64,000 nt of DNA, taken from the NCBI GenBank assembly GCA_043228905.1, contig JBHGNT010000012.1, positions 15,624,001 through 15,688,000 on the forward strand, given 5' to 3'. Both the position numbers and the translations under genes were made by a program. Below the pieces are notes generated by a model. The model saw nothing but the letters and a program-made list of their open reading frames with translations, did not search any database and was not told the DNA's origin. Below are positions 22,585 to 33,487 of the stretch, one piece after another; positions within the stretch are counted from its first letter, which is position 1; every line of letters begins with the position of its first letter. The stretch is from Azolla caroliniana (Eukaryota > Polypodiophyta).

Positions 22585-23313
22585 TGTCGTGCCTTTCGGC
22601 TCCGGATCGTTGCGTGAGTCGGGTGGGAACCGCTGGGGTTTTGGACTAGGAAGAGGAGAGTTTTAAGGCTAATAAGAATATAAATATGTTGTAAGAAAGA
22701 GTTATAGCAAACTCGTGAATCCCACGAGTGTATTGTATTTGATTAATCAATATGAATATAAGAATATAAATTTGGGTTGAAAGAGAATGATATAGAATCC
22801 TCGTGAATCCCACGAGTATAGTTTATTAATTGGTGTTTTTTAGAAACATATCCAGTTTCCAAATATTTTTCACACACAATTACATTGTGCTCCCCATCCT
22901 TATGTAGTGATGAGGAAGTCTTAGTAATCCATGCTTTTTCTCTAACTATAGACCCCATGCTTTTCCTATAGATAGACTATATGCTTTATCTAAAGTGATC
23001 ATGCTTTTTTTCTGACTTGTGCGTTTTTTATCATGCACGCTAGATGTGTATGTGTAGCTTTTTCTTTTGTTATGCGTTTTTCTAATGTTTATCCTAGCGT
23101 GAATTTACCTTTCTATGTGGGACATCTATGCTTTAACACTAATGAAATGCTAGTGTAATGGTAAGACATTACATTATTAACATGGAGGTGCAAGGTTCAA
23201 ATCTTGCCTTATGCATGTTCCATTTATTTTGCTATTTTCTTCTATTTCTTCATTTTTTATTGAATCTAATACTATATACGTTTTTCACGTAGTGTACAAA
23301 ATACACTACGACA
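22585..23313 (-). repeat. Y LTR copy 1 (outer 3' LTR)
   Basis: 729 bp, TGTCGTGCC to ACTACGACA. Two copies of the perfect hairpin CTCGTGAATCCCACGAG lie at 22712-22728 and 22800-22816. A tRNA-like module is at 23149-23218. Followed by the internal 3' end with a purine tract (GGAGGGGGTGAG on the - strand). Confidence 0.9.
23149..23218 (+). other. tRNA-like module in Y LTR
   Basis: TAGTGTAATGG is A-box-like and GGTTCAAATCTTG B-box-like; GCAAG and CTTGC can pair as a T-arm-like stem. Equivalent copies are at 24098-24167, 25028-25097, 25977-26046 and 28767-28836. It is antisense to Y transcription. Confidence 0.6.
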
Positions 23314-26300
23314 CTCACCCCCTCCAAACCCGCACATCCTCCGGTATGTGCCGAAGTTGTTGGTGTTTGTTAGTCTCCTCCGTCCGGTCTCTACCCGATT
23401 GGTTTCGTTGCCGGCTCGTAGTACCCTCGACTTCTCTTGTTATGTTGACTTTGTCTCTCCATTTGGAGCACATCCATTCTTTCCACCCGAACCATTGTCG
23501 ACATCCGATCCACCATAGTCTTCGTTCGCTTTTTGCATGGCCTTTCGGCTCCGGATCGTTGCGTGAGTCGGGTGGGAACCGCTGGGGTTTTGGACTAGGA
23601 AGAGGAGAGTTTTAAGGCTAATAAGAATATAAATATGTTGTAAGAAAGAGTTATAGCAAACTCGTGAATCCCACGAGTGTATTGTATTTGATTAATCAAT
23701 ATGAATATAAGAATATAAATTTGGGTTGAAAGAGAATGATATAGAATCCTCGTGAATCCCACGAGTATAGTTTATTAATTGGTGTTTTTTAGAAACATAT
23801 CCAGTTTCCAAATATTTTTCACACACAATTACATTGTGCTCCCCATCCTTATGTAGTGATGAGGAAGTCTTAGTAATCCATGCTTTTTCTCTAACTATAG
23901 ACCCCATGCTTTTCCTATAGATAGACTATATGCTTTATCTAAAGTGATCATGCTTTTTTTCTGACTTGTGCGTTTTTTATCATGCACGCTAGATGTGTAT
24001 GTGTAGCTTTTTCTTTTGTTATGCGTTTTTCTAATGTTTATCCTAGCGTGAATTTACCTTTCTATGTGGGACATCTATGCTTTAACACTAATGAAATGCT
24101 AGTGTAATGGTAAGACATTACATTATTAACATGGAGGTGCAAGGTTCAAATCTTGCCTTATGCATGTTCCATTTATTTTGCTATTTTCTTCTATTTCTTC
24201 ATTTTTTATTGAATCTAATACTATATACGTTTTTCACGTAGTGTACAAAATACACTACGACACTCACCCCCTCCAAACCCGCACATCCTCCGGTATGTGC
24301 CGAAGTTGTTGGTGTTTGTTAGTCTCCTCCGTCCGGTCTCTACCCGATTGGTTTCGTTGCCGGCTCGTAGTACCCTCGACTTCTCTTGTTATGTTGACTT
24401 TGTCTCTCCATTTGGAGCACATCCATTCTTTCCACCCGAACCATTGTCGACATCCGATCCACCATAGTCTTCGTTCGCTTTTTGCATGGCCTTTCGGCTC
24501 CGGATCGTTGCGTGAGTCGGGTGGGAACCGCTGGGGTTTTGGACTAGGAAGAGGAGAGTTTTAAGGCTAATAAGAATATAAATATGTTGTAAGAAAGAGT
24601 TATAGCAAACTCGTGAATCCCACGAGTGTATTGTATTTGATTAATCAATATGAATATAAGAATATAAATTTGGGTTGAAAGAGAATGATATAGAATCCTC
24701 GTGAATCCCACGAGTATAGTTTATTAATTGGTGTTTTTTAGAAACATATCCAGTTTCCAAATATTTTTCACACACAATTACATTGTGCTCCCCATCCTTA
24801 TGTAGTGATGAGGAAGTCTTAGTAATCCATGCTTTTTCTCTAACTATAGACCCCATGCTTTTCCTATAGATAGACTATATGCTTTATCTAAAGTGATCAT
24901 GCTTTTTTTCTGACTTGTGCGTTTTTTATCATGCACGCTAGATGTGTATGTGTAGCTTTTTCTTTTGTTATGCGTTTTTCTAATGTTTATCCTAGCGTGA
25001 ATTTACCTTTCTATGTGGGACATCTATGCTAGTGTAATGGTAAGACATTACATTATTAACATGGAGGTGCAAGGTTCAAATCTTGCCTTATGCATGTTCC
25101 ATTTATTTTGCTATTTTCTTCTATTTCTTCATTTTTTATTGAATCTAATACTATATACGTTTTTCACGTAGTGTACAAAATACACTACGACACTCACCCC
25201 CTCCAAACCCGCACATCCTCCGGTATGTGCCGAAGTTGTTGGTGTTTGTTAGTCTCCTCCGTCCGGTCTCTACCCGATTGGTTTCGTTGCCGGCTCGTAG
25301 TACCCTCGACTTCTCTTGTTATGTTGACTTTGTCTCTCCATTTGGAGCACATCCATTCTTTCCACCCGAACCATTGTCGACATCCGATCCACCATAGTCT
25401 TCGTTCGCTTTTTGCATGGCCTTTCGGCTCCGGATCGTTGCGTGAGTCGGGTGGGAACCGCTGGGGTTTTGGACTAGGAAGAGGAGAGTTTTAAGGCTAA
25501 TAAGAATATAAATATGTTGTAAGAAAGAGTTATAGCAAACTCGTGAATCCCACGAGTGTATTGTATTTGATTAATCAATATGAATATAAGAATATAAATT
25601 TGGGTTGAAAGAGAATGATATAGAATCCTCGTGAATCCCACGAGTATAGTTTATTAATTGGTGTTTTTTAGAAACATATCCAGTTTCCAAATATTTTTCA
25701 CACACAATTACATTGTGCTCCCCATCCTTATGTAGTGATGAGGAAGTCTTAGTAATCCATGCTTTTTCTCTAACTATAGACCCCATGCTTTTCCTATAGA
25801 TAGACTATATGCTTTATCTAAAGTGATCATGCTTTTTTTCTGACTTGTGCGTTTTTTATCATGCACGCTAGATGTGTATGTGTAGCTTTTTCTTTTGTTA
25901 TGCGTTTTTCTAATGTTTATCCTAGCGTGAATTTACCTTTCTATGTGGGACATCTATGCTTTAACACTAATGAAATGCTAGTGTAATGGTAAGACATTAC
26001 ATTATTAACATGGAGGTGCAAGGTTCAAATCTTGCCCTATGCATGTTCCATTTATTTTGCTATTTTCTTCTATTTCTTCATTTTTTATTGAATCTAATAC
26101 TATATACGTTTTTCACGTAGTGTACAAAATACACTACGACACTCACCCCCTCCAAACCCGCACATCCTCCGGTATGTGCCGAAGTTGTTGGTGTTTGTTA
26201 GTCTCCTCCGTCCGGTCTCTACCCGATTGGTTTCGTTGCCGGCTCGTAGTACCCTCGACTTCTCTTGTTATGTTGACTTTGTCTCTCCATTTGGAGCACA

Positions 26301-26368
26301 TCCATTCTTTCCACCCGAACCATTGTCGACATCCGATCCACCATAGTCTTCGTTCGCTTTTTGCATGG
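23314..26368 (-). repeat. Tandem array of LTR plus 227-bp internal segment in Y
   Basis: LTR copies at 23541-24262, 24490-25192 and 25420-26141 are separated by the same 227 bp (23314-23540, 24263-24489, 25193-25419, 26142-26368). The period is 949 bp, or 930 bp in the unit whose LTR lost 19 bp. Copies 2-4 lack the terminal TGTCGTG: the join reads GCATGG-CCTTTCGG, whereas the unique internal sequence at 26369 reads GCATGG-CCCGC. All three joins are identical, so one rearrangement was followed by amplification. Units look identical to each other apart from the 19-bp gap and a base or two. Confidence 0.92.
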
Positions 26369-26778
26369 CCCGCTTGGTCCTTGTCATCCGCGGTAGTATC
26401 TTTTCTTGCCCTCTTTCTTTTCTTCATCAATCTCGACTTCTTTTCGGATTTTCGGTTTAGTCGGATTAGCTTACTTCCGATTCGGTCTCGTCGGATCGTC
26501 TTTCGTTTAGTTCGGCTTCCTTTCCGATTTGTATTCGGTCGATCCGGACTCGGTTGATCGGTTTTTACCGATTCAGTGCTCTTTCGGGTCGGTTTCTTTT
26601 CTTTTCTTTTCGTCCGGATTTGCTTTCTTTTCTTCGTTTTCACCTGCCTTGTCCGGTTTGACTTTCGGCACTTCTTTCCGTTGTTCGCTACGTAGGTCCT
26701 TCGATATGTGCTCGTTGTTCGGTCCTCGTGTGGTTGTAATGCATGCTTCTTTTCTCGCCGTAGCGCGTGCTTCTTTAT
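26142..26778 (-). pseudogene. Y: lysine/arginine-rich extension of gag frame
   Basis: After a TGA at about 26779-26781 the gag frame stays open on the - strand almost to the purine tract, about 200 codons. It is strongly basic (runs such as KKRKQIRTKRKEKKPTRK) and ends REVEG...HIPEDVRVWRG. Whether the TGA is a mutation or the natural gag end is not decidable from one copy. A basic tail would suit RNA binding, in place of a zinc knuckle; that is inference. Confidence 0.45.
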
Positions 26779-28164
26779 TCACCATAACACGCGTTTCTTT
26801 ATTCGCCGTAGAGCGTGCTCTGTATTACGCGCTTCTCCCGTCGTAGACCCGACCTCCGCATTGTCGCACTTTCTTTTAGATTGGAATTTCGGATGGATCA
26901 TTTTCCATCCGAACCGACTTCCGACTTTACCTTCCTCGCCGCCATCTCCCGTCTCTCCGGTCTCACGTTGGTTCTCGGACACAACCGCCGAAGTCTCTAG
27001 ATATTGTTGGCATGAATCCTCGGTATTACCTTCTTTCGTAGTTTCACCCTTAGCATTCTTCTCGGCTATCTCTTCATCGTATTCGTCGGCTTCGACATTC
27101 GTTTTCTCTCCGCCACCTTCCGTCTCTTCGGTCTCACGTTGCCTTTCGATCGCAACCGCCGGAGTCTCTGGAATCAGTGGTGGGGAAGTCTCGATATGGC
27201 AATCCGCCATTGATTCGTCCATAGCCACCTCCGATTCGATTTCGTCTTTTGTGGCTACCTCCTTAATCACATCCGCTTCACACTCTTTATCTGCATCAAT
27301 TATGCAAACATCTATTATGCTTACCCCTTTTTGACCCGATGTCTCGGGCACTTGTATCCCGAAATTTCCTTCTACACTTGAATTATCGGCCTTATCCTTC
27401 GCCATCGTTCTTTCACAAGACAAGAGGGTAGCTTGTTTTACACCCTCTTCCGTCACACCATCATGTTGTATTTCGGCCTTCATATCGGCTCCATCGTTTG
27501 TCTTCAATCGACCATCCTTCATCGGCCATGTCGTTGACAAGATTCTCATCTTCCTCTCATCATGTCTCCGGCATACCCTTTGGACTTCGGCCCAATCTTC
27601 GGTAAGACCATTCGTACCTTCATCGTCTTCGAGTTCGATCCCGATGTCCATCCTTTCTTTTCGATCGATCGATTTTACGAACATTAGGACTTTATCCTCC
27701 CCCACCAATCGTTGTTCCCGCTCCGAGAGTCGAGCAAGACGATGCTCGAACTCTAGGAATGCTTGTGTTGCACTTTGGTGGGTCTTCTCCGATGCCACCC
27801 ATTCATCGAACTCTCGCCGATCTCGTCCCTTCGGTCTATCGTAATCATATGCCTCTTGTAAAGCTCCTTCAAAGGACCCCCATGTTGGGTTTTGTTGCCG
27901 TATCTTGTAGATTCTTTCTTGTAACTCATCCGTGGCTACCCGACTGAAGGATATCACTTGCAATCCTTCCGGTATCCCACATCGTATCATCTCCGCCTTG
28001 TAGTCACGTAGATAGCGTGACACATCGTTTCCGTTGAATTGTCCGTTTCGTTGTACGAGCCGCTTTACTGCCCCCGTGATCTCCGACATCACTCGTTGTT
28101 CTTGTAGCATCCGCTCGAACATCATCATCATCGTTATGCTCATTGCCTCTTGTTGATTCTCCAT
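26779..28164 (-). CDS. Y Gag-like protein (461 aa)
   Basis: Starting at the ATG (28164-28162), which is also kept in X, the product begins MENQQEAMSITMMMMFERML. Residues about 30-200 match the Gag domain of X, S3 and U (GQFNGNDVSRYLRDYKAEMI; WGSFEGALQEAYDYDRPKGR; LARLSEREQRLVGEDKVLMF). The second half is acidic, low-complexity sequence with two loose repeats of an ETPAV-IERQRETEETEGGGE type. There is no zinc knuckle, protease or RT. The open frame and the identical LTRs suggest that Y supplies its own capsid but relies on an X-like partner for enzymes. Confidence 0.75.
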   Translation of the reverse strand: MENQQEAMSITMMMMFERMLQEQRVMSEITGAVKRLVQRNGQFNGNDVSRYLRDYKAEMIRCGIPEGLQVISFSRVATDELQERIYKIRQQNPTWGSFEGALQEAYDYDRPKGRDRREFDEWVASEKTHQSATQAFLEFEHRLARLSEREQRLVGEDKVLMFVKSIDRKERMDIGIELEDDEGTNGLTEDWAEVQRVCRRHDERKMRILSTTWPMKDGRLKTNDGADMKAEIQHDGVTEEGVKQATLLSCERTMAKDKADNSSVEGNFGIQVPETSGQKGVSIIDVCIIDADKECEADVIKEVATKDEIESEVAMDESMADCHIETSPPLIPETPAVAIERQRETEETEGGGEKTNVEADEYDEEIAEKNAKGETTKEGNTEDSCQQYLETSAVVSENQRETGETGDGGEEGKVGSRFGWKMIHPKFQSKRKCDNAEVGSTTGEARNTEHALRRIKKRVLW

Positions 28165-28182
28165 CTCCTTGCCACCCGCCTT

Positions 28183-28198
28183 CACGTCGGGTTCACCA
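28183..28198 (-). other. Y primer binding site
   Basis: TGGTGAACCCGACGTG follows the 5' LTR after a few bases. The same 16 bases are in X (42671-42656), and variants are in S3 and U. Its complement would be a tRNA 3' end finishing in CCA, but I cannot name the tRNA. Confidence 0.65.
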
Positions 28199-28202
28199 AC
28201 TG

Positions 28203-28931
28203 TGTCGTGCCTTTCGGCTCCGGATCGTTGCGTGAGTCGGGTGGGAACCGCTGGGGTTTTGGACTAGGAAGAGGAGAGTTTTAAGGCTAATAAGAATATA
28301 AATATGTTGTAAGAAAGAGTTATAGCAAACTCGTGAATCCCACGAGTGTATTGTATTTGATTAATCAATATGAATATAAGAATATAAATTTGGGTTGAAA
28401 GAGAATGATATAGAATCCTCGTGAATCCCACGAGTATAGTTTATTAATTGGTGTTTTTTAGAAACATATCCAGTTTCCAAATATTTTTCACACACAATTA
28501 CATTGTGCTCCCCATCCTTATGTAGTGATGAGGAAGTCTTAGTAATCCATGCTTTTTCTCTAACTATAGACCCCATGCTTTTCCTATAGATAGACTATAT
28601 GCTTTATCTAAAGTGATCATGCTTTTTTTCTGACTTGTGCGTTTTTTATCATGCACGCTAGATGTGTATGTGTAGCTTTTTCTTTTGTTATGCGTTTTTC
28701 TAATGTTTATCCTAGCGTGAATTTACCTTTCTATGTGGGACATCTATGCTTTAACACTAATGAAATGCTAGTGTAATGGTAAGACATTACATTATTAACA
28801 TGGAGGTGCAAGGTTCAAATCTTGCCCTATGCATGTTCCATTTATTTTGCTATTTTCTTCTATTTCTTCATTTTTTATTGAATCTAATACTATATACGTT
28901 TTTCACGTAGTGTACAAAATACACTACGACA
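28203..28931 (-). repeat. Y 5' LTR
   Basis: 729 bp, apparently identical in ends and internal landmarks to copy 1 at 22585-23313. Followed on the right by CCGG, the second copy of the target duplication, and then the N-terminal RT sequence of X. Confidence 0.9.
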
Positions 28932-28935
28932 CCGG

Positions 28936-29768
28936 ATCGTGATCTTGTTCACCGGTTGCAAGTCTTAGATAAATCAGACTGACCCATTCTTCTTCGGAAC
29001 CGTAAACCATCGATTTGAGTACGGAGCATTTGATGGCTCTAGAATCCCCATTGCCACCTTCTCCTTGAGCAAGTCGATGATTTTTGGAATATGCGCCCGT
29101 GGCACCGGAATCGGCTTCAAGTTCCACGACACATGGTCAATCATGAAGATCACCATCGGCTCCACTATCTTCGGGTCAGCGCATCCTATTTCTTTCGATG
29201 TAAATGCAAATGCTCTCCCATGTCGCTCTAGCATCCCACAGAATCGTTCTTCTTCATTCTTTAATAGGAACCCACCTCCACTGATCTGAAGTTTCTTCCG
29301 GGTCTCATCCGTGAAGGCATGTCCGATATCCATGGACTTCCGAAGTGTCGGATCCCCCGAGACTTCTTTCCTCTTTTGTTCTCTATCGGCGAGTAACGGT
29401 CCCGCGACCGGCTTCACTTTCTTCTCCACGGTCTTGTATTTTGTACTTACCATTGCTTCTTCTTTGCGGAGCGCATCCGGCCCCATTTTCACAATGATCT
29501 CGTACATCTCGACCGATTCCACCGGGACTACCCGGTTTCCCTGGCTTGTATCTTCTGCGAGCTCTTCATGCCGTTGTAGTGTGCTCCCATAGAACACTTC
29601 TTCGTATATTCCCACGATTTCTTCGTCTTCTTTTATTATTGATGCCGACCGTAACTTATCCTCCACTTTTCGGTATTCTTTCTTCATTCCTCCGGTTACA
29701 GCCGTGTACGTGGATGCCCCACTCAGACCGATTTGTACTTGTTTTGCTCCGAGAGGTTTCTTCCTGTG
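28936..29768 (-). pseudogene. X Pol: linker and start of reverse transcriptase
   Basis: The - strand frame from the Z boundary carries a long linker and then the RT entry region: HIPKIIDLLKEKVAMGILEP, SNAPYSNRWFTVPKKNG, and DLQPVNKITIR just before the Y insertion. One TAA/TAG-type break falls in SV-stop-FI-stop-DLQ (about 28965-28975), where Gypsy elements have RFIYDLQ. The C-terminal continuation is at 22580. Confidence 0.82.
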
Positions 29769-30224
29769 TGTTACCCGTTCCTTTGGGTGAACACCTTCGA
29801 TAGATCTGCGGCTATCGGTATTCAAGGGCTTGGTACGTGAAGGCTCGTAACAGAGGCGTCGAGAGAGAGACAGGGCTCAGAGAGAAAACACTAGCGAGGT
29901 CTTGATAGGTGTGGGCGGCGTTGAACTCATAGGTATGGATCAAAGCACAGACTCATGGAGCAAATTGGGCACAAATCAGATATATTACTATGACAGAAAA
30001 GATTATAGAACACGGCCTATGGCCGGTGACCTTACAAGTTTATCTAGTTACGAGGGACTAAGCTAGTGCTTCCGCCTATATTTTTCTTCTCCCTCTCTCT
30101 GAGGTACTGGTCCTCGTTTAAATAACTTTTCCCCTAATACACAGCCAAGCTGTCGGTGGCCCGTGATACTCGGACTCGGCGTTTGCTAATTCCCTCATTT
30201 TACATTTCTGTCCTCTGGACAACA
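29769..30224 (-). repeat. Z 3' LTR
   Basis: 456 bp, starting TGTTACCCGTTCC and ending CTCTGGACAACA on the + strand. Just outside it, on the - strand, the sequence is not purine-rich; instead CGTGGG and CCCACG form a hairpin-like pair at about 30235-30266, so I cannot point to a polypurine tract. Confidence 0.9.
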
Positions 30225-30322
30225 CCTAGCACGCCCGTGGGACAGGAGCTTGTCCGTCGGACCCACGACTTACAAAATACTAACAATATTACAAAAATTG
30301 CCTTTTAGGCGTGATCCTCGTT

Positions 30323-33300
30323 TCATTCCTCTTTTAAGATGTCGAGGATGTTTTCCGGGTCCAGGGTGGTGGAAGGGTGGTCTGGTTGGACTATCGGTGT
30401 GGGGAGTTGAGTTTGGTCCGGGGGTGTCATATCTTCTCCAGCGTCTGCCTCAGGTGCGGCCGATTCTTCTGGTGGGGGTGTGGGTTCGTGGGCGCTGACC
30501 TTTACTTCGACAGGATCTGGTACCGTGTGGGCGTCCATGGGATGTCTGTTGGCCGGGGCAAGTTCCTCCTGTGCCGTGTCCGTGATCTCCTTGCTGGAAG
30601 GTTCTTCCTTCTGCTCTGTGGCCGTTGGAGGGCTGGTTGGGATGGCTGCGAGTCGTTCTCGTTCGAAGGCTTCTGCTTCTAGGCGAAACAACATCTGACC
30701 GTCATTGAAGTCCTCCATTATTTGCTCGATTGCCGCGGTGTGAGATTTTGCCAAGGACTAGTAATCCTCGGTTAAATCTGCACGCAGGTTTTGTATGTTG
30801 GCTTCGTCCATTTTGTAGAAGCCGCGGCCCTCCTTCCGTCGGTTCTTGGCGTCGGCGCGTAAAATATGCAATTCAGCAGCTTGGGCTGCCCATTCGTCTC
30901 CTGCGCGACTTAATGTTTCCTCGACCTTTTTGGTAAGGTGCTGGCGCTGTTTCTCGATCAGTATTCTGATGCGTGTCTCATCCATGTCGGGCTGTGCTCG
31001 GATGGCTGCGAATTCCTGTTTTAAGCCGCCGACCTCGGCCTGAATCTTCTGTGCTCTTAGCTCATAGATGGCTTGAGTGTTCTTTGCATCCGCGGTTACG
31101 AGCTGGAGAGCCTGCTCGTAACGCTTGGTGAGTTCTTCGGTGGCTTGCTCCCGTTCTTTTTGACACGTGGCCCGGATTTGTTCTCGTTCGACGATTCTCT
31201 CTTCTTGTAGGGCGAAGTAGGAATCCGATAATTCGTCTTTTTGCTCCAAAAGTAGCTTGCATTTGATGAAAAACTCGTCAGCCATTTCTTTAAGGGTCGT
31301 ACGCTGACTCTGTAGCTCGGCATTCTCCGCGATCATTCTCTCCTCCCGTTGGCGATTTCTTTCCTCCTGTCGATGGTTCCAGTCTTTTGCATTGTCGAGC
31401 GCGGCCTGTAGGTCTAGGACCTCCTTCTCTTTGTTTGCCACTGTGGCTGCGTATTCCTCCAGCTTGCTATTGAGTTCGGGTTCTTTGCCCGCGGCTTGCG
31501 CTTGTACCCGGCCCAGTGCTTCGTTCTGCTCGTGTATCCTTTGGTCGGCCTGGGATCTCATCTCGGCCATCTGCTTGGAAGCTTCTTCTTTTAGGCGAGC
31601 CATCGCCTGTTGATGCCATTGTTCGTGTCTCTCGGTTCGCCGTTGTTCTTCTTTAAGCTCCGCACGGTAATCCCGGAGCGGGGGTTCTGTCTGGGTTGCC
31701 ACCTCCTTGGGTGCACGAGGTGGTGGTATCTAGGTCTTCTCCATGGGCGTGGGCGCCTCGGTTGTTGTGCAGGCATCGACCATTTGTAACGAGTCCGTTT
31801 GTGTACTCGCCTGCATCGTCAGGATTGAGTCGGTGATGGTGCTTTCATCCATCATTGTTATGCGTGGAGGCGCTGGGAGGGCCTCGGTGGTCGTGACCGG
31901 AAGGCTCAAGAGTTGTTGTTCCGGCCGGTTTTGCTCCCAGGCTGCCAGCTTCTGGTTCGCAGCGTGCCATAATTCTGTAGCCATCTTAGCCTGTTTTTGG
32001 GCTATTTTTATCTTTCGGGCCATGTCTTTGGCTGCCCGCGTAGTGCGATCCAGGTCCCGATATGCCTCGATAAGGGCCGTGTTCAACTCGAGGACCTTCA
32101 TGAGGAGAGCAGCTTGTTTTGCCTGCTTCTTTCTCCCGATTTTTTGTAAAGCCCTGTCCTCCTGGGGCTCAATTTCACGTATTAGCGCGCGTTGAATCAT
32201 TGTTGTTTCGGCGTGCTCCTCCGCCATTCGAGCAGCTGCCGCGACTTGGGCTCTGGCGAGGAAGTCGACCAGCTCGAATGTCGTACCGAGGCGTAGGAGC
32301 GCACTAAATTCGTAAGCCTCCTCGGGGAGGTCCTTATACCCGAGGACTTCATCCTCCGAGATCTGCGTTGTCTGCCCATGCTCGATCTTTCCCTGGTTCA
32401 ACGATGCCTCCTCAGGGATGATGGCCAGGTTGCTCTGTCTGACAACTAAGGCTTGCTCCTGTTGTGGCTCTTTCTGTTCTTCCGAGGACTCGCGGTTAAG
32501 CCGTCTTCTCTTGCTCGGCTGTGTTTGGGGTTCCGGGGCCGGTAGTGTCGTTTCCTCCGCCTACTTCCTTTTCTGGGGTCGTGGTGGTGCAGCCTGCTGT
32601 GTGTTGGGGCGTGGGCTAGGCCCTGGGGAAGTTACCGAGGGGCGCGACGTTGGTTGTCGAATGGTGACATCATCGGCCGTGTTATCTTCCGCGGCTACCT
32701 TCTCCTCCCATTCTTGGTAGGTCTCGGAAACTGCCCTTTTTTGTTGGGGTTGAGTGGGTGGTGGTGCAGATGCGGGGTTTTGGTCAGCGGCAGGAGGTGG
32801 AGGCGATGTGGGCTCCTCCCATGCTTCGTGGCTGATGGCAACGAATTTCTCTTTCTGCCTTCGTGGTGGTGGTGGGGACGTGAGGGTGCGAGGGGAAGGA
32901 AGAGAAGAGCGTGGGTACAGAACCATCAAAAAGTGGGTAAGAACAGAGAGCATCTTCTTACCGGACTGAAATGAAGCTAAGGCGGCGTAGAGTCCCTCGC
33001 CTGTGATGATTCCCCAATCGATTCTGTTTCCTTCATACGCGCTGATGATGATGGTTGCCTTGTTCTGCGGCATGCTCGTTGGGTTCGTATGCACGAATGC
33101 ATACTCCATTAATATACGAGCAATCTCCCCAAAAGCTCTGTTGGGACCGCCATACGTGTGATATGCCTTCCCTGAGGCTGAGTACTCACCGAAGTACGCT
33201 TTCATCTTTGATGCCAGGGGTATGTCGACCTCATGGTCCCCTCCCCGTTGCAGGTCCAAAACAGCCTGAAGCACGTTGTTGGTGATGGCTTCGGGACTTA

Positions 33301-33487
33301 TACGTTTAGCCACAGTTTGGGCATCTGGGTGCGGGGGGGCATCGATGATCTTCAAGTAACCGCCCATTCCTCGTTCCTGGAGCCAAGCGCGGGTTTCTGA
33401 TGAAGCAGTAAGAGGCATGGTGGAGATGGAGACGGGGTTCGACTGTGTGGAAGCGTGAAGAAGAGTGATGAGGCGAGGGCGAGCCAC
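30323..33487 (-). pseudogene. Z extra frame (ORF3) after integrase, about 1,055 codons with three TAG stops
   Basis: One - strand frame is open from 33487 to a TGA at 30323-30325, interrupted only by TAG at 32561-32563, 31730-31732 and 30758-30760; no frameshift is needed. Residues about 1-215 look globular (QAVLDLQRGGDHEVDIPLAS, AYEGNRIDWGIITGEGLYAA). A proline-rich stretch follows, then several hundred residues rich in Glu, Gln, Lys, Arg and Ala with coiled-coil character (RRTERHEQWHQQAMARLKEE; EEYAATVANKEKEVLDLQAA). I see no enzyme motif, zinc finger or membrane segment. It sits where env-like or accessory frames occur in some plant Gypsy elements, but nothing here shows an envelope. Function unknown. 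Confidence 0.65.

Larger units (their letters stand above)
22585..28931 (-). mobile_element. Y: gag-only LTR element with tandem LTR array, inserted in X RT
   Basis: The outer LTRs (22585-23313 and 28203-28931) are each 729 bp and appear virtually identical; the target duplication CCGG flanks them (22581-22584, 28932-28935) and removing Y restores the X reading frame across RT. Internal DNA holds a gag frame but no protease, RT or integrase, as in the TR-GAG class of non-autonomous elements. On the 3' side the LTR plus 227 bp of internal DNA is repeated in tandem. The near-identity suggests a recent insertion. Confidence 0.88.

Noticed and set aside
23149-23218. Functional tRNA genes in the LTRs
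   Set aside because: A and B boxes are present but acceptor and anticodon stems do not pair properly by eye; treated as tRNA-like modules only.
22585-26368. Regularly spaced identical repeats that could suggest a CRISPR-like array
   Set aside because: The units are 949 bp, have LTR ends and lie in a eukaryotic retroelement.
22743-28576. Five identical 71-codon frames (-) and four near-identical 134-codon frames (+) across the Y array
   Set aside because: They fall within LTR and internal 3' end sequence, overlap the tRNA-like modules, and are identical only because the DNA is duplicated; nothing suggests translation.
30323-33487. Calling Z ORF3 an envelope-like gene
   Set aside because: No signal peptide, transmembrane segment or glycosylation-rich ectodomain is visible; position alone is not enough.
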